This document shows positions 9,153-18,983 of a stretch of 64,000 nucleotides of DNA, piece by piece. The position numbers and the translations under genes are program-made. The stretch is from Serratia ureilytica (GTDB lineage Bacteria; Pseudomonadota; Gammaproteobacteria; Enterobacterales; Enterobacteriaceae). Below the pieces are notes generated by a model. That model was given only the letters and a program-made list of their open reading frames with translations. It searched no databases and was not told where the DNA came from. The DNA lies in contig NZ_JABXOF010000001.1 of NCBI RefSeq assembly GCF_013375155.1, positions 434,001 to 498,000 on the forward strand, given 5' to 3'. How positions within the stretch are numbered: position 1 is the first letter of the stretch; every line of letters starts with the position of its first letter.

Positions 9153-10874
9153 TTAGCGCAGCCAGTTAGTTTTCGCCAGCTCGACCACTTCGTCGCCGCG
9201 GCCGTTGATGATGGCGCGCAGCATGTACAGGCTGAAGCCTTTCGCCTGTTCGAACTTGATCTGCGGCGGCATCGCCAGTTCTTGCTTGGCGGTGACCACG
9301 TCCAGCAGCGCCGGGCCGGGGTGCGCCAACATCTCCTGCAGCGCGCCGTCCAGATCGGAGGCTTTTTCCACGCGGATGCCCTTGATGCCCGCGGCATTGG
9401 CGATCGCCGCGAAGTCCGGATTATGCAGATCGGTGCCGTCGGTCAGATAGCCGCCGGCCTTCATCTCCATCGCCACGAATCCCAGCACGCTGTTGTTGAA
9501 CACCACGATTTTCACCGGCAGCTTGAGCTGCGCCAGCGACAGGAAATCGCCCATCAGCATGGTGAAGCCGCCGTCGCCGCACATGGCGATCACCTGTTTA
9601 TCCGGCGCGGTGGCCTGAGCGCCGATCGCCTGCGGCATGGCGTTGGCCATCGAACCGTGGTTGAACGAACCGAGCAGGCGACGCTTGCCGTTCATTTTCA
9701 CGTAGCGGGCGGCCCACACCGTCGGCGTGCCGACGTCGCAGGTGAAGATGGCCTCGTCGCTGGCATAGTGGCTGAGCTGCTGCGCCAGATACTGCGGGTG
9801 GATCGGTTGGTCGTCGCCGGCGGTCGCCAGCCCGTCGAGATCCTTGCGCGCGTTGCGGTAATGCTCCAGCGCCTTGTCTAGGAACGCCCGATCGCGCTTC
9901 GGCTCCAGCTGCGGCAGCAGGGCGGTGAGGGTGGTGTGGATGTCGCCCACCAGCGCCATATTGACCGGGCAGTGCGCGCCGATGCTGCCGGGGTTGATGT
10001 CGATCTGAATGATGTTGGCGTTGGTGGGGTAGAACGCCCGATAGGGGAACTGGGTGCCGAGCAGCACCAGCGTGTCGGCGTTCATCATCGCGTGATAACC
10101 GGAGGAGAAACCGATCAGTCCAGTCATGCCGACGCTGTACGGGTTGTCCCATTCGATATGTTCTTTACCGCGCAGCGCGTGCACCACCGGCGCCTGCAGC
10201 AGCTCGGCCAGCTTGACCACTTCATCGTGCGCGCCGGCGCAGCCGCTGCCGCACATCAGGGTGATGTTCTTCGCCTTGTTCAGCGTTTCCGCCAGCTTGT
10301 TCAGCTCGCTCATCGGTGGCTGCACCAGCGGCAGCGCCGGGGTATGCCAGGTCAGGGTCGCGTCTTCCGGCGCCATGCGCAGCGCCACGTCGCCCGGCAA
10401 GACGACCACCGAGACGCCGCGGTTGAGGATCGCCTTGCGCATGGCGATCTCCAGCACGCGCGGCAGCTGTTCCGGGTTGGAAACCAGCTCGCAATAGTGG
10501 CTGCATTCGCGGAACAGCTCCTGCGGATGGGTTTCCTGGAAGTAGCCGCTGCCGATTTCGCTGGAAGGGATGTGTGCGGCGATCGCCAGCACTGGCACAT
10601 GGTTGCGGTGGCAGTCGAACAGGCCGTTGATCAGATGCAGGTTGCCGGGGCCGCAGGAACCGGCGCACACCGCCAACTGGCCGGTAAGCTGGGCTTCGGC
10701 GCCGGCGGCGAAGGCGGCCACCTCTTCATGGCGGGTGCCCAGCCATTCGATGGTGCCCATGCGGTGCAGGCTGTCGCTAAGGCCGTTGAGCGAATCGCCG
10801 GTCACGCCCCAAATGCGTTTTACGCCGGCTTGATCCAGCGTTTTGGCGATCAGTGTGGCTACGGTTTGCTTCAT
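9153..10874 (-). CDS. poxB: Pyruvate dehydrogenase (quinone) PoxB
   Basis: This peripheral membrane flavoprotein oxidatively decarboxylates pyruvate to acetate and CO2 and passes electrons to ubiquinone. The 573-residue product has the ThDP-activating glutamate Glu50 ([16 protein letters not shown]), the ThDP-Mg motif [12 protein letters not shown]...VVFNNS, a central FAD region, and a C-terminal segment ([27 protein letters not shown]) equivalent to the lipid-activated membrane-binding tail. I start at [11 protein letters not shown], preceded by GGGGGA; the frame is open 72 codons further upstream but without homology. In E. coli it is a stationary-phase (RpoS) gene; no promoter is assigned here. 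Confidence 0.97.
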   Translation of the reverse strand: MKQTVATLIAKTLDQAGVKRIWGVTGDSLNGLSDSLHRMGTIEWLGTRHEEVAAFAAGAEAQLTGQLAVCAGSCGPGNLHLINGLFDCHRNHVPVLAIAAHIPSSEIGSGYFQETHPQELFRECSHYCELVSNPEQLPRVLEIAMRKAILNRGVSVVVLPGDVALRMAPEDATLTWHTPALPLVQPPMSELNKLAETLNKAKNITLMCGSGCAGAHDEVVKLAELLQAPVVHALRGKEHIEWDNPYSVGMTGLIGFSSGYHAMMNADTLVLLGTQFPYRAFYPTNANIIQIDINPGSIGAHCPVNMALVGDIHTTLTALLPQLEPKRDRAFLDKALEHYRNARKDLDGLATAGDDQPIHPQYLAQQLSHYASDEAIFTCDVGTPTVWAARYVKMNGKRRLLGSFNHGSMANAMPQAIGAQATAPDKQVIAMCGDGGFTMLMGDFLSLAQLKLPVKIVVFNNSVLGFVAMEMKAGGYLTDGTDLHNPDFAAIANAAGIKGIRVEKASDLDGALQEMLAHPGPALLDVVTAKQELAMPPQIKFEQAKGFSLYMLRAIINGRGDEVVELAKTNWLR

Positions 10875-11073
10875 GGTTCCCCCAAACATGGTTTGAAAAA
10901 CGATGTGTACTCGATCCGGTGAGTGGCAGCAGAACAACTGCAAGCATAGCTTACCGGCTGTGGACGAGATGCGGTCAGGAAGGGTAAAGAGCGTAGAACG
11001 GGGAAAAGTGTAACCGGGCTGGGCGCGGGGAACTTGCCGATAAATGCCCCATCGCGGTGATGGGGCCAGGGGA

Positions 11074-12075
11074 TCACGCCAGCGTGACGTCACCCTGCAG
11101 TTGGCAACTGCAGGCCAGCACGTAGCCTTGCGCTATTTCTTCCGCGCTCAGCGTCATGGTGCTGGTGGTGGTGTAGTCGCCCTCGAGGATGCGGGTTTTG
11201 CATGAGCCGCACACCCCGGCGCGACAGGCGGCGTTGACCGGCAGGGCATGGGCCTCCATCGCCGCCAGCAGCGTGCTGCCGACCGGCACGCGGAATTCGC
11301 GCAGCGGGCGGGCGGCGCGCAGCGTCAGCCCTTCGGTGGCATCGGCCTGCGCCGTCGGCGTGTGGAACTGCTCTTTATGGAAACGCTCGGCCGGCACGCC
11401 GAGCCGGCGACAAAGCTGCTCCACCTGATCCATGTAGGGCGCAGGACCGCAGGTCATCACCGTGCGTTCGGCGATATCCGGCGCCGCCTGCCGCAGCGTC
11501 TGTTCATCGATACGGCCGCTGAGGTAGCCGGGTTGCAGATCCTGCTCGGCCATCAGCGTCAGGCGCAGCTGCGGATGGGCGGCGCACAGCGCGCGCCACT
11601 GATCGGCGAAAATCGTGTCGGCGGGGGTGCGCACGTTAAAGATCACGGCGATATCGCAGGTTGGACGGTTGGCGGTCAGCCAGCGGCACATCGAGACGAT
11701 CGGCGTCACGCCGCAGCCGGCCGCCAGCATCAGATAACGATCGGCCGGGTGACGCTCGCAGCTGAACTCGCCCTGTGCGTCGGACAGCCACAGCGTGTTG
11801 CCGGGCTTGACCTCTTGCGTCAGCCAGCGCGATCCGGCGCCGTCCGGCAGGCAGCGCACGCTGATGCTGAGAAAGCGGCTCTGGCCAGGCGAGGAGGAGA
11901 GCGTATAGGCGCGCAGCGTCTCCTCGCTGTTGCGGATGCTGACCAGCGCAAACTGGCCGGCCTGGTAAGGATAGAAAACGTCGCAGATCAGGTTCAGCGT
12001 CCAGACGTCGGCGGTTTCACGCCGGATGGAATGCACCTGCATGCGGTTCGGGCAAAGCGGAGTGGGTTGAGTCAT
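11074..12075 (-). CDS. hcr: NADH oxidoreductase Hcr, electron donor to Hcp
   Basis: This 333-residue flavo-iron-sulfur reductase passes electrons from NADH to Hcp. The FAD domain comes first ([10 protein letters not shown]), then the NAD domain ([35 protein letters not shown]), then a C-terminal plant-type [2Fe-2S] ferredoxin domain with [12 protein letters not shown]...ACSC. It follows hcp with a 56-bp gap that contains a hairpin and T-rich tract, so expression may be lower than hcp. Confidence 0.95.
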   Translation of the reverse strand: MTQPTPLCPNRMQVHSIRRETADVWTLNLICDVFYPYQAGQFALVSIRNSEETLRAYTLSSSPGQSRFLSISVRCLPDGAGSRWLTQEVKPGNTLWLSDAQGEFSCERHPADRYLMLAAGCGVTPIVSMCRWLTANRPTCDIAVIFNVRTPADTIFADQWRALCAAHPQLRLTLMAEQDLQPGYLSGRIDEQTLRQAAPDIAERTVMTCGPAPYMDQVEQLCRRLGVPAERFHKEQFHTPTAQADATEGLTLRAARPLREFRVPVGSTLLAAMEAHALPVNAACRAGVCGSCKTRILEGDYTTTSTMTLSAEEIAQGYVLACSCQLQGDVTLA

Positions 12076-12096
12076 CGGGGCACCTCAAAAAGCAAA

Positions 12097-12117
12097 GGGG
12101 CCGGCGCAGGCGGCCCC
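12097..12117 (-). terminator. Intercistronic hairpin between hcp and hcr
   Basis: On the minus strand a 7-bp stem (GGGGCCG / CGGCCCC, 7-nt loop) is followed by TTTGCTTTTTGAGG, a fair intrinsic-terminator tail, 14 bp after the hcp stop. It could partially terminate or process the transcript before hcr. Confidence 0.5.
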
Positions 12118-12131
12118 ATAACGTAACGGCA

Positions 12132-13781
12132 TCAGGCGAGCAGCGCTGCGATATCCTGCTCGACGGTGGTGATCGGACGCAGGCCGAATTTCTCGTTGAG
12201 GATCGCCATCAGGTTGTCGGTCAGGAAGCCCGGCGCGGTCGGGCCGGTGACGATGTTTTTCACCCCCAGCGACAGCAGCGTCAACAGAATGACGATCGCC
12301 TTCTGTTCAAACCAGGACAGCACCAGGCTGAGCGGCAGCTCGTTGACGCTGCAGCCGAGCGTGTCCGCCAGCTTGACCGCCAGCATGATGGCGGAGTAGG
12401 CGTCGTTGCACTGGCCGACGTCCAGCAGGCGCGGCAGCCCTTCCAGGGTGCCGAAGTCCAGCTTGTTGAAACGGTACTTGCCGCAGGCCAGCGTCATGAT
12501 CAGGCAGTCTTGCGGCACGCTGCGGGCGAAGTCGGTGAAGTAGCTGCGCTCGTCGCGGCTGCCGTCGCAGCCGCCGACCAGGAAGACGTGGCGCAGTTTT
12601 TTCTGCGACACCAGATCGATCACCGTGTCGGCGGCGTTCAGCAGCGTCTGGCGGCCGAAGCCGACGGTGATCAGGTGCTCGATCTCGGTGTAAGGGAAGC
12701 CGTTCATGCCCTGCGCCTGGCGGATCACGGCGCCGAAGTCGTCGCCTTCCAGATGGTTGACGCCCGGCCAGCCGACGATGCTGCGGGTCCAGATGCGATC
12801 GCCGTAGTTGCCGACGTTAGGATCGATGATGCAGTTGGAGGTCATCACGATCGGGCCAGGGAATTTGGCGAATTCCGTCTGCTGGTTTTGCCAGCCGCTG
12901 CCGTAGTTGCCCACCAGGTGCTTGAATTTTTTCAGTTCCGGATAGCCGTGCGCCGGCAGCATTTCACCGTGGGTGTAGACGTTGACGTTTTGCCCTTCGG
13001 TTTGCTCGAGCAGCATGCGCAGATCTTTGAGATCGTGGCCGGAAATCAGAATGGCTTTCCCGGCCACCGGGCGCACGTTGACTGCGCTGGGCTGCGGATC
13101 GCCGTAGGCCTGGGTCTCACCGCGATCGAGGATCGCCATCACGTTGAAGTTCATCTTGCCGATGCCCATGGCGTTGTTCAGCAGGGTATCGACGTCGCGC
13201 GGCCGGGTGCCGAGCCAGGCCATAAAGGCGTGGTAGTCGGCATAGAGTTGCTCGTCGAACTGGCCGAGCACGTGCGCGTGTTCCATATAGGCCGCCGCGC
13301 CTTTCAGGCCGTACAGGCACAGCATGCGCAAACCGTGTACGTCGTCGCCTACCTCGGCCTTGTCGCTGTTGAGGGCAAACTGCGCCGCCTGTTGCAGCAG
13401 CGCAGGCATATCGTCACCGGCCAGCTGCAGTGCCGCCATCGGGTGATCGACGCGCACGCCGGCGTCCAGCAGCCGGCAACGGGCGGCCAGCGAATCGCGC
13501 AGCAGCAGGGTTTCCCGCGCGTAGCCGATGATGCGCTGGGAGTCGAAGTTGACGTTGGTCAGGGTGGAGAAGAAGGCGCGCGGGGCGAAGCTGTCGATCT
13601 CATGGTCGACGATGCCCAGCGAACGCGCCTGCAGCGCCCAGGCGGAGAGGCCCTGCAGCGCCGCCACCAGCAGATCCTGCAGATCGGAGGTTTCCGCCGT
13701 TTTGCCGCACATGCCCTGAGCATACGCGCAGCCGTTGCCTGCCGGGGTTCGAATGGTTTGTTCACATTGCACACAGAACAT
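12132..13781 (-). CDS. hcp: Hydroxylamine reductase / hybrid cluster protein Hcp
   Basis: This hybrid-cluster protein reduces NO and hydroxylamine under anaerobic nitrosative stress, and has been linked to protein S-nitrosylation in E. coli. The 549-residue product has the N-terminal cysteines Cys3, Cys6, Cys18 and Cys25 ([10 protein letters not shown]...[11 protein letters not shown]) and the hybrid-cluster ligands in the C-terminal half ([25 protein letters not shown]). It is near-identical to E. coli Hcp. An NsrR-type inverted repeat lies 22-44 bp upstream of the ATG, with an FNR-like site farther upstream. Confidence 0.97.
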   Translation of the reverse strand: MFCVQCEQTIRTPAGNGCAYAQGMCGKTAETSDLQDLLVAALQGLSAWALQARSLGIVDHEIDSFAPRAFFSTLTNVNFDSQRIIGYARETLLLRDSLAARCRLLDAGVRVDHPMAALQLAGDDMPALLQQAAQFALNSDKAEVGDDVHGLRMLCLYGLKGAAAYMEHAHVLGQFDEQLYADYHAFMAWLGTRPRDVDTLLNNAMGIGKMNFNVMAILDRGETQAYGDPQPSAVNVRPVAGKAILISGHDLKDLRMLLEQTEGQNVNVYTHGEMLPAHGYPELKKFKHLVGNYGSGWQNQQTEFAKFPGPIVMTSNCIIDPNVGNYGDRIWTRSIVGWPGVNHLEGDDFGAVIRQAQGMNGFPYTEIEHLITVGFGRQTLLNAADTVIDLVSQKKLRHVFLVGGCDGSRDERSYFTDFARSVPQDCLIMTLACGKYRFNKLDFGTLEGLPRLLDVGQCNDAYSAIMLAVKLADTLGCSVNELPLSLVLSWFEQKAIVILLTLLSLGVKNIVTGPTAPGFLTDNLMAILNEKFGLRPITTVEQDIAALLA

Positions 13782-13802
13782 AGTCGCTTCCTTTTATTTT
13801 TA

Positions 13803-13825
13803 AAGTTGCATTTGTAATGCTTGTT
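13803..13825 (-). promoter_or_regulatory. Candidate NsrR operator of hcp
   Basis: An 11-1-11 inverted repeat: left arm AAGTTGCATTT, one base, right arm TAATGCTTGTT. It fits the enterobacterial NsrR consensus (AANATGYATTT N AAATRCATNTT) at about 18 of 22 positions. It is 22 bp from the hcp start codon, overlapping the probable transcription start. hcp is among the most strongly NsrR-repressed genes in E. coli. Confidence 0.65.
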
Positions 13826-13886
13826 TAAAAGCATAGATCGGCGATCGGGGTTGCAAAAGGCTTTTGTGCGACTACTGCGGGCAAGT

Positions 13887-13900
13887 TTGATTTAGCGCAA
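13887..13900 (-). promoter_or_regulatory. Candidate FNR site upstream of hcp
   Basis: TTGAT-TTAG-CGCAA matches the FNR consensus TTGAT-N4-ATCAA at 8/10 positions. It is about 106-119 bp upstream of the hcp start. E. coli hcp is FNR-activated. The right half-site is weak. Confidence 0.4.
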
Positions 13901-13930
13901 TTTTGCCGTGCGGATGGGAATGATTACGCT

Positions 13931-13952
13931 TTGGGGGCCGGGTGGCCCCCAA
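13931..13952 (-). terminator. Terminator-like hairpin of lysO (ybjE)
   Basis: A 9-bp perfect stem TTGGGGGCC / GGCCCCCAA with a 4-nt loop lies 11 bp after the lysO stop. The tail on the minus strand is AGCGTAATC, with no T-run. Confidence 0.5.
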
Positions 13953-13962
13953 GGGGAAAGGA

Positions 13963-14859
13963 TCAGGAGAACAGGGCGATCAGCACCGGCGCCAGCAGGC
14001 TCAGCAGGAAGCCGTGCACGATGGCGGGCGGCACCATGTCCAGTCCGCCGCTGCGCTGCAGCACCGGCAGGGTGAAGTCCATCGAGGTGGCGCCGCACAG
14101 GCCGAGGGCGGTGGAGCGGCTGCGGCGCACCAGCGTCGGGATCAGCATGATCGCCACCAGCTCGCGTGCCAGATCGTTGAAGAACGCGGCGCTGCCCATC
14201 ACCGGGCCGTAGGCGTCGGTGATCAGAATGCCGGACAGCGAGTACCAGCCGAAGCCAGAGGCCATCGCCAGCCCGGCCTTGACCGGCAGCCCCAGCAGCT
14301 GCGCCGCCAGCGCGCCGCCGGCCAGAGACGCGACGACCACCGCCAGCGCCACCAGCGTGCCGCGGCGGTTGAGCACGATCTGGCGCAGCGTCATGCCGCT
14401 GTTGCGCAGCTGAATGCCGACCAGCAACAGCAGGAAGATCAGCGCATATTCGCTGCCTTTATGGGCGAACTGCAGCCATTGCCACTGCGTCAGGCCGAGC
14501 AGGAAGCCGCCGAGCACCACGCCGCACAGCTTGAGCGACTCCAGCGCCATATGCACGCGCGAAGGCAGCTTTTCCTGTTTATGGCTGCTGCGCCACGGCA
14601 TGCGCCGCTCCAGCAGCGCCAGCAACAGCAGATTGGCGCAGAGAATGCAGAAGAAGAACGCTGCGCTGTACTGGAAGATCAGCATCAGATTGCTGCTGAG
14701 ATTCTCCATAAACGCCAGGCTGATGCCCATGAAAAACAGGATCACATACACCATCCAGCTCAGCAGGCGGTTGATCAGCACCAGCAGCGGGCGATGGCGT
14801 AAGGGAATGAGGTAACCGACAATCAACGGTAACAGAATAATCAACAGTCCTGAGTACAT
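13963..14859 (-). CDS. lysO: L-lysine exporter LysO (YbjE, DUF340)
   Basis: This 298-residue inner-membrane protein has about eight hydrophobic segments and corresponds to E. coli YbjE/LysO, shown to export lysine and thialysine. Family landmarks are ALESLKLCGVVLGGFLLGL, GIQLRNSGMTLRQIVLNRRG, GFGWYSLSGILITDAYGPVMGSAAFFNDLARELVAI and GATSMDFTLPVLQRSGG. I start at MYSGLLIILLP, matching E. coli MFSGLLII; the frame is open 18 codons upstream. In E. coli aqpZ lies between this gene and ybjD; it is absent here. No convincing ARG box was seen upstream. Confidence 0.94.
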   Translation of the reverse strand: MYSGLLIILLPLIVGYLIPLRHRPLLVLINRLLSWMVYVILFFMGISLAFMENLSSNLMLIFQYSAAFFFCILCANLLLLALLERRMPWRSSHKQEKLPSRVHMALESLKLCGVVLGGFLLGLTQWQWLQFAHKGSEYALIFLLLLVGIQLRNSGMTLRQIVLNRRGTLVALAVVVASLAGGALAAQLLGLPVKAGLAMASGFGWYSLSGILITDAYGPVMGSAAFFNDLARELVAIMLIPTLVRRSRSTALGLCGATSMDFTLPVLQRSGGLDMVPPAIVHGFLLSLLAPVLIALFS

Positions 14860-15046
14860 GGTGCAACGAGTGTCCTTGAGTTTTGATGCGCGACGAACGG
14901 CGGCGAGGAGCACACGCTAACCAAAAGCCCGGCCGGAGTAAAGCGGCAGATTTGACGCTGGCCGCTTGACCTGCAAGGGGTTTTTTGACCATGCTCTGTG
15001 AAAGTCGCCTCATTGAAGAGGCGACGGCGCGCACGGGAGGCGGCGG

Positions 15047-16705
15047 ATGTTCTTGGAGCGTATCGAAATTGTAGGTTTTCGCGGTATTAATCGGCTGTCC
15101 CTGATGCTGGACGATAACACGTTGTTGCTCGGCGAAAACGCCTGGGGTAAATCCAGCCTGCTGGATGCGCTGACGCTGCTGCTGGCGCCGGAGCAGAAAC
15201 TGTATCGATTTGAAGCGCACGACTTCCATTTTCCCCCCGGTGAGGAGGCGGCCAAAGAGCGCCACCTGCAGGTGGTATTCACCTTCTGCGAGAAAGACAT
15301 CGGCCACGCGCACCTGCCGCGCTACCGCCATCTGACGCCGTTGTGGGTCAAGGGGGAAGACGGCCTGAGCCGCATTCACTACCGCTGCGAGGGCGAGCTG
15401 GCCGATGACGGTACGGTGTGTACCTGGCGCGGTTTTCTCGACGCCGACGGCAACGCCTTTCAACTGCACCATATCGAACAGCTGGCCCACGCCATCATCC
15501 GCATCCACCCGGTTTTGCGCCTGCGCGACGCGCGCTTTATTCGCCGCCTGCGCCCCAGCAGCCTCGGCGATGAACGCAAACCCGATACCCAGGCGTTGGC
15601 GCAGCAGCTGGATCAGCTGACGCGCGAGCTGGTGCGCAATCCGCAGAAGCTGACCAACGGCGAGCTGCGTCAGGGGCTGGCGGCGATGCAGCAGTTGCTC
15701 GAGCACTACTTTGCCGAGCAGAGCTCGCAGGTGGCGCGGCCGCGCCGCCGCGGCGGTGAACCGGAGCAGGACGCCTGGCGCGCGCTGGACGGCATCAACC
15801 GCATGGTCGCCGAGCCGAACAGCCGCAGCATGCGTCTGATCCTGCTGGGCATGTTTTCCACCCTGCTGCAGGCCAAGGGCGACGTCAAGCTGGATCCGCA
15901 CGCCCGGCCGCTGCTGCTGGTGGAAGACCCGGAAACTCGCCTGCATCCGATCATGCTCTCGGTGGCCTGGGGGCTGCTCAATCAGCTGCCGCTGCAGCGC
16001 ATCACCACCACCAACTCCAGCGAACTGGTGTCGCTGGTGCCGGTGGAGCACGTCTGCCGGCTGGTGCGCGAGTCGGGCCGGGTCGCGACCTACCGTCTCG
16101 GGCCGCGCGGGTTGAGCGCCGAAGACGGACGGCGCATCGCGTTTCACATCCGTTTCAACCGGCCGTCGTCGCTGTTCGCCCGTTGCTGGCTACTGGTGGA
16201 AGGCGAGACCGAAGTGTGGCTGCTGAACGAGCTGGCGCGCCAGTGCGGCTACCATTTCGAGGCGGAAGGGGTGCGGGTCATCGAATTCGCCCAGTGCGGC
16301 CTGAAGCCGCTGCTGCGCTTCGCCCGCCGCATGGGCATCGAGTGGCATGCGCTGGTGGACGGCGACGAGGCGGGCAAAAAGTACGCCAATACCGTGCGCA
16401 GCCTGCTGGACAATCATGAAGACAACGAGCGCGATCGGCTGACCGCGCTGCCGGCGCCGGACATGGAGCACTTCATGTTCCGCGAAGGGTTCGGCCCGGT
16501 TTATCACCGGATGGCGTCGGTGCCGCTCAACGCGCAGATGCCGGTGCGCAAGGTGATCCTGAAAGCGGTCCACCACTCTTCGAAGCCGGATCTGGCGATC
16601 GAGGTCGCGATGCAGGCCGGCGAATGGGGCACGGACTCGGTGCCGCCGCTGCTGAAGAAAATGTTCTCACGGGTGATCTGGCTGGCGCGCGGCCGGGCGG
16701 ACTGA
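15047..16705 (+). CDS. ybjD: OLD-family ATP-dependent endonuclease YbjD
   Basis: This 552-residue ABC-type ATPase is fused to a TOPRIM nuclease domain. Walker A is GENAWGKSS (residues 30-38), the ABC-like core includes LLLVEDPETRLHPIMLS, and the TOPRIM acidic motifs are VEGETE (about 384-389) and VDGDEAG (437-443). OLD-family nucleases act in phage defence and DNA processing, but the role of chromosomal YbjD is not established. GGGAGG lies 7 bp before the ATG. An 8-bp perfect hairpin (15004-15025) lies in the 5' leader. The stop is 14 bp from the convergent ybjX stop. Confidence 0.93.
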   Translation: MFLERIEIVGFRGINRLSLMLDDNTLLLGENAWGKSSLLDALTLLLAPEQKLYRFEAHDFHFPPGEEAAKERHLQVVFTFCEKDIGHAHLPRYRHLTPLWVKGEDGLSRIHYRCEGELADDGTVCTWRGFLDADGNAFQLHHIEQLAHAIIRIHPVLRLRDARFIRRLRPSSLGDERKPDTQALAQQLDQLTRELVRNPQKLTNGELRQGLAAMQQLLEHYFAEQSSQVARPRRRGGEPEQDAWRALDGINRMVAEPNSRSMRLILLGMFSTLLQAKGDVKLDPHARPLLLVEDPETRLHPIMLSVAWGLLNQLPLQRITTTNSSELVSLVPVEHVCRLVRESGRVATYRLGPRGLSAEDGRRIAFHIRFNRPSSLFARCWLLVEGETEVWLLNELARQCGYHFEAEGVRVIEFAQCGLKPLLRFARRMGIEWHALVDGDEAGKKYANTVRSLLDNHEDNERDRLTALPAPDMEHFMFREGFGPVYHRMASVPLNAQMPVRKVILKAVHHSSKPDLAIEVAMQAGEWGTDSVPPLLKKMFSRVIWLARGRAD

Positions 16706-16719
16706 CGGCCCGCCGGGTG

Positions 16720-17673
16720 TTATCGGGCGCAGAAGTGCGCCGCCAATCCCTGTTCCAGCTCGTCCAGCAGCTGATAGCGGCGGCGATACTCGGCGCGCTT
16801 CTTGCTGGCGATCTCTTCGATCGGCTTGCGGGCGATGCGTTCGGGCAGCAGGAAATAGCCGCTGTCGAGCGGTTTGGCGCCCATCGACAGCCAGAACTGA
16901 TCGTAATCGGCGTGCAGCTTGTCCTTCTTCTTACTCTGGTAGCGCCAGTTTTGATAGATATGGGTGGCGTTGCCGACCGCCACAATCTGGCGGATGCCGA
17001 GGTGCCGCGCCAGCGTGCAGATGCCTTCCAGCACCAGCCGTTTAGGGAACAGGCCGTGACACTCTTTGGTGGTGTGCTGGATCTCGGCGTGCGGCACGTC
17101 ATGGTTCGCGCCCTGCAGGCCGCCGATGAACAACGTCGGCTGCTGCTGATAATGCATCAGCGCAAAGGTGATCTCCGCCAGCATCACGCCGTTGGCGTTG
17201 CGCAGCAGCAGCGTGGCTTCCCCTTCCTTATTCAGTTTGTCGATCGCCGCCAGCTCCAGCGTGATCGGCGCTTCGTTCTTGCCCATCGCGCTGGCCAGCA
17301 CGAAGGCGTGCGGGCCGAGGTGGCCGAGGCGCATCTTCAGCGGCATGCGCTGTACGATGAGATCGTAATGATCGCGCAGGGCGAACAGGCATTCGATCTT
17401 GCTCATGTTGGCCGCCAGGTAGGGACGATGCAGTTTGCACGGCAGGTTCGGCTGCGCGCTCAGGATCTCCTCCAGCAGCGGATTGCTGGCCAGGGTGCTG
17501 AGCAGGCCGCTGGTGGTGCGCCAGTTGAGCAGCGAACGGCCGAGAAACTTCAGGCGAAACGAGGTTTTTTTCCAGGCGTTGCTCGGTGCCTTTTCGCCAT
17601 TGATCAGCGCCGTCATCAGTTGCCAGCCGTTAAGCGGCCGGGCGGAGGCGAGTGGGTAGCTGAGCTGTGACAT
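16720..17673 (-). CDS. ybjX: YbjX family protein (VirK/DUF535)
   Basis: This 317-residue protein is of the VirK/YbjX (DUF535) family, which includes Salmonella SomA and VirK, PhoPQ-linked factors affecting envelope resistance to antimicrobial peptides. Family stretches are HRPYLAANMSKIECLFALRDHYDLI, GANHDVPHAEIQHTTKECHGLFPKRLVLEG, IRQIVAVGNATHIYQNWRYQSKKKDKLHADYDQFW and GYFLLPERIARKPIEEIASKKRAEYRRRYQLLD. No signal peptide is seen. No tandem PhoP box was found upstream. It is divergent from macA across a 194-bp region. Confidence 0.9.
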   Translation of the reverse strand: MSQLSYPLASARPLNGWQLMTALINGEKAPSNAWKKTSFRLKFLGRSLLNWRTTSGLLSTLASNPLLEEILSAQPNLPCKLHRPYLAANMSKIECLFALRDHYDLIVQRMPLKMRLGHLGPHAFVLASAMGKNEAPITLELAAIDKLNKEGEATLLLRNANGVMLAEITFALMHYQQQPTLFIGGLQGANHDVPHAEIQHTTKECHGLFPKRLVLEGICTLARHLGIRQIVAVGNATHIYQNWRYQSKKKDKLHADYDQFWLSMGAKPLDSGYFLLPERIARKPIEEIASKKRAEYRRRYQLLDELEQGLAAHFCAR

Positions 17674-17774
17674 GATGAAATCCTTGGCTGTGTTGAATGG
17701 CGCTATTTCATCAAGGCTTCACTAAACGGGAGTTCAATGCCGAACTGTAACCAAGCGTGTCTCCACATTGTGTT

Positions 17775-17819
17775 GAGCTAAGGTTTAGTTATTCCCTACG
17801 GTGCGTGCTAATTTAGCTC
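17775..17819. promoter_or_regulatory. Interrupted dyad between ybjX and macA
   Basis: GAGCTAA (17775-17781) and TTAGCTC (17813-17819) form a perfect 7-bp inverted repeat around a 31-bp spacer that also contains a TTTAG/CTAA pair. It lies 49-93 bp upstream of the macA start, where an operator for the efflux operon could sit. No known regulator was recognised. Confidence 0.3.
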
Positions 17820-17867
17820 CGCCGCCGCAATGGGCGGTCGATATTCACAAGCACAGGCAGGTCAATT

Positions 17868-18983
17868 TTGACAGGGTTTAAAGGACATAAACGCCGCTGG
17901 ATACTCGCACTGGCGGTGATTGCGGCGATTGCCGCGGCGGCCGTTTGGCACTTCCGCCATCCGGCGCCGACCGATTTCAAAACGGTAAAGGTCACCAAGC
18001 GCGATCTGCAGCAGAACGTGTTGGCGACCGGCCAGCTGGACGCAGTGCGCAAGGTTGACGTCGGCGCGCAGGTCAGCGGGCAGTTGGAAAAGCTGTATGT
18101 CGAGATCGGCGACAAGGTGAAGAAAGGTCAGTTGCTGGGGGTTATCGATCCGCAACAGGCGCAGAACAGCATCCGTGAAGGCGAGGCGACGCTGCGCGAG
18201 CTGCATGCGCAGCTGCTGCAGGCGCAGGCGGAACAGCAGCTGGCGGCGGTTACGCTGCAGCGCAACCAGGCGCTGGCCAAACTGCAGGCGGTATCGCGTC
18301 AGGATCTGGATCAGGCGGCGACGCAGCTGGCGGTGAAGAAGGCGCAGGTAGGCACCATCAATGCGCAGATCGCCCGCAACCAGGCCAGCCTGGATACCGC
18401 CAAGATCAATTTGGCCTATACCCGCATCGAAGCGCCGATGGATGGCGACGTGGTGCAGATCACCACGCTGCAGGGCCAGACGGTGATCGCGGCGCAACAG
18501 GCGCCGAACATTCTGACGCTGGCGGATCTCGGCACCATGCTGGTGAAGGCGCAGGTCTCGGAGGCCGACGTCATTAACCTCAAGCCGGGTCAGAAGGCCT
18601 GGTTCACGGTGCTGGGCGATCCGACCCGGCGCTTCGACGGCGTGCTGAAAGACATTCAGCCGACGCCGGAAAAGGTCAACAACGCCATCTTCTATTACGC
18701 GCGTTTCGAAGTGCCCAACCCGGAAAGGCTGCTGCGCTTGCAAATGACGGCGCAGGTGCACATTCAACTGGCCGGCGTCCAGCAGGCGCTGGTGATCCCG
18801 CTGGCGGCGCTGGGCGATCAGATCGCCGACAATCGCTACCACGTTTCGGTGCTGAAACAGGGCAAGGAAGAGAAGCGTGAGGTGGCCATCGGCCTGCGCA
18901 ACAATATCGATGTGCAGATCCTCAGCGGGCTCGAGGCGGGCGATGAGGTGATCGTCAGCCGCGGCGGCGTGGAGGCCGGCTGA
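17868..18983 (+). CDS. macA: Macrolide efflux periplasmic adaptor MacA
   Basis: This 371-residue membrane-fusion protein links MacB to an outer-membrane TolC channel. A short cytoplasmic N-terminus and one TM helix (about residues 11-27) lead to the lipoyl/barrel-sandwich region ([33 protein letters not shown]), an alpha-helical hairpin (about 100-180) and a beta-barrel ([20 protein letters not shown]). The start is a TTG at 17868 with CAGG 6 bp upstream; no ATG or GTG is available near the conserved N-terminus. Its TGA overlaps the macB ATG (TGATG), so translation is probably coupled. Confidence 0.94.
   Translation: MTGFKGHKRRWILALAVIAAIAAAAVWHFRHPAPTDFKTVKVTKRDLQQNVLATGQLDAVRKVDVGAQVSGQLEKLYVEIGDKVKKGQLLGVIDPQQAQNSIREGEATLRELHAQLLQAQAEQQLAAVTLQRNQALAKLQAVSRQDLDQAATQLAVKKAQVGTINAQIARNQASLDTAKINLAYTRIEAPMDGDVVQITTLQGQTVIAAQQAPNILTLADLGTMLVKAQVSEADVINLKPGQKAWFTVLGDPTRRFDGVLKDIQPTPEKVNNAIFYYARFEVPNPERLLRLQMTAQVHIQLAGVQQALVIPLAALGDQIADNRYHVSVLKQGKEEKREVAIGLRNNIDVQILSGLEAGDEVIVSRGGVEAG

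Noticed and set aside
15047-16705. YbjD as part of a phage-defence island (Gabija-like, needing a GajB helicase)
   Set aside because: Neighbours are ordinary core genes (lysO, ybjX) in E. coli order and no helicase partner is present.
17674-17867. PhoP box upstream of ybjX or macA
   Set aside because: Only isolated GTTTA half-sites occur; no second half-site with the required 5-bp spacing.
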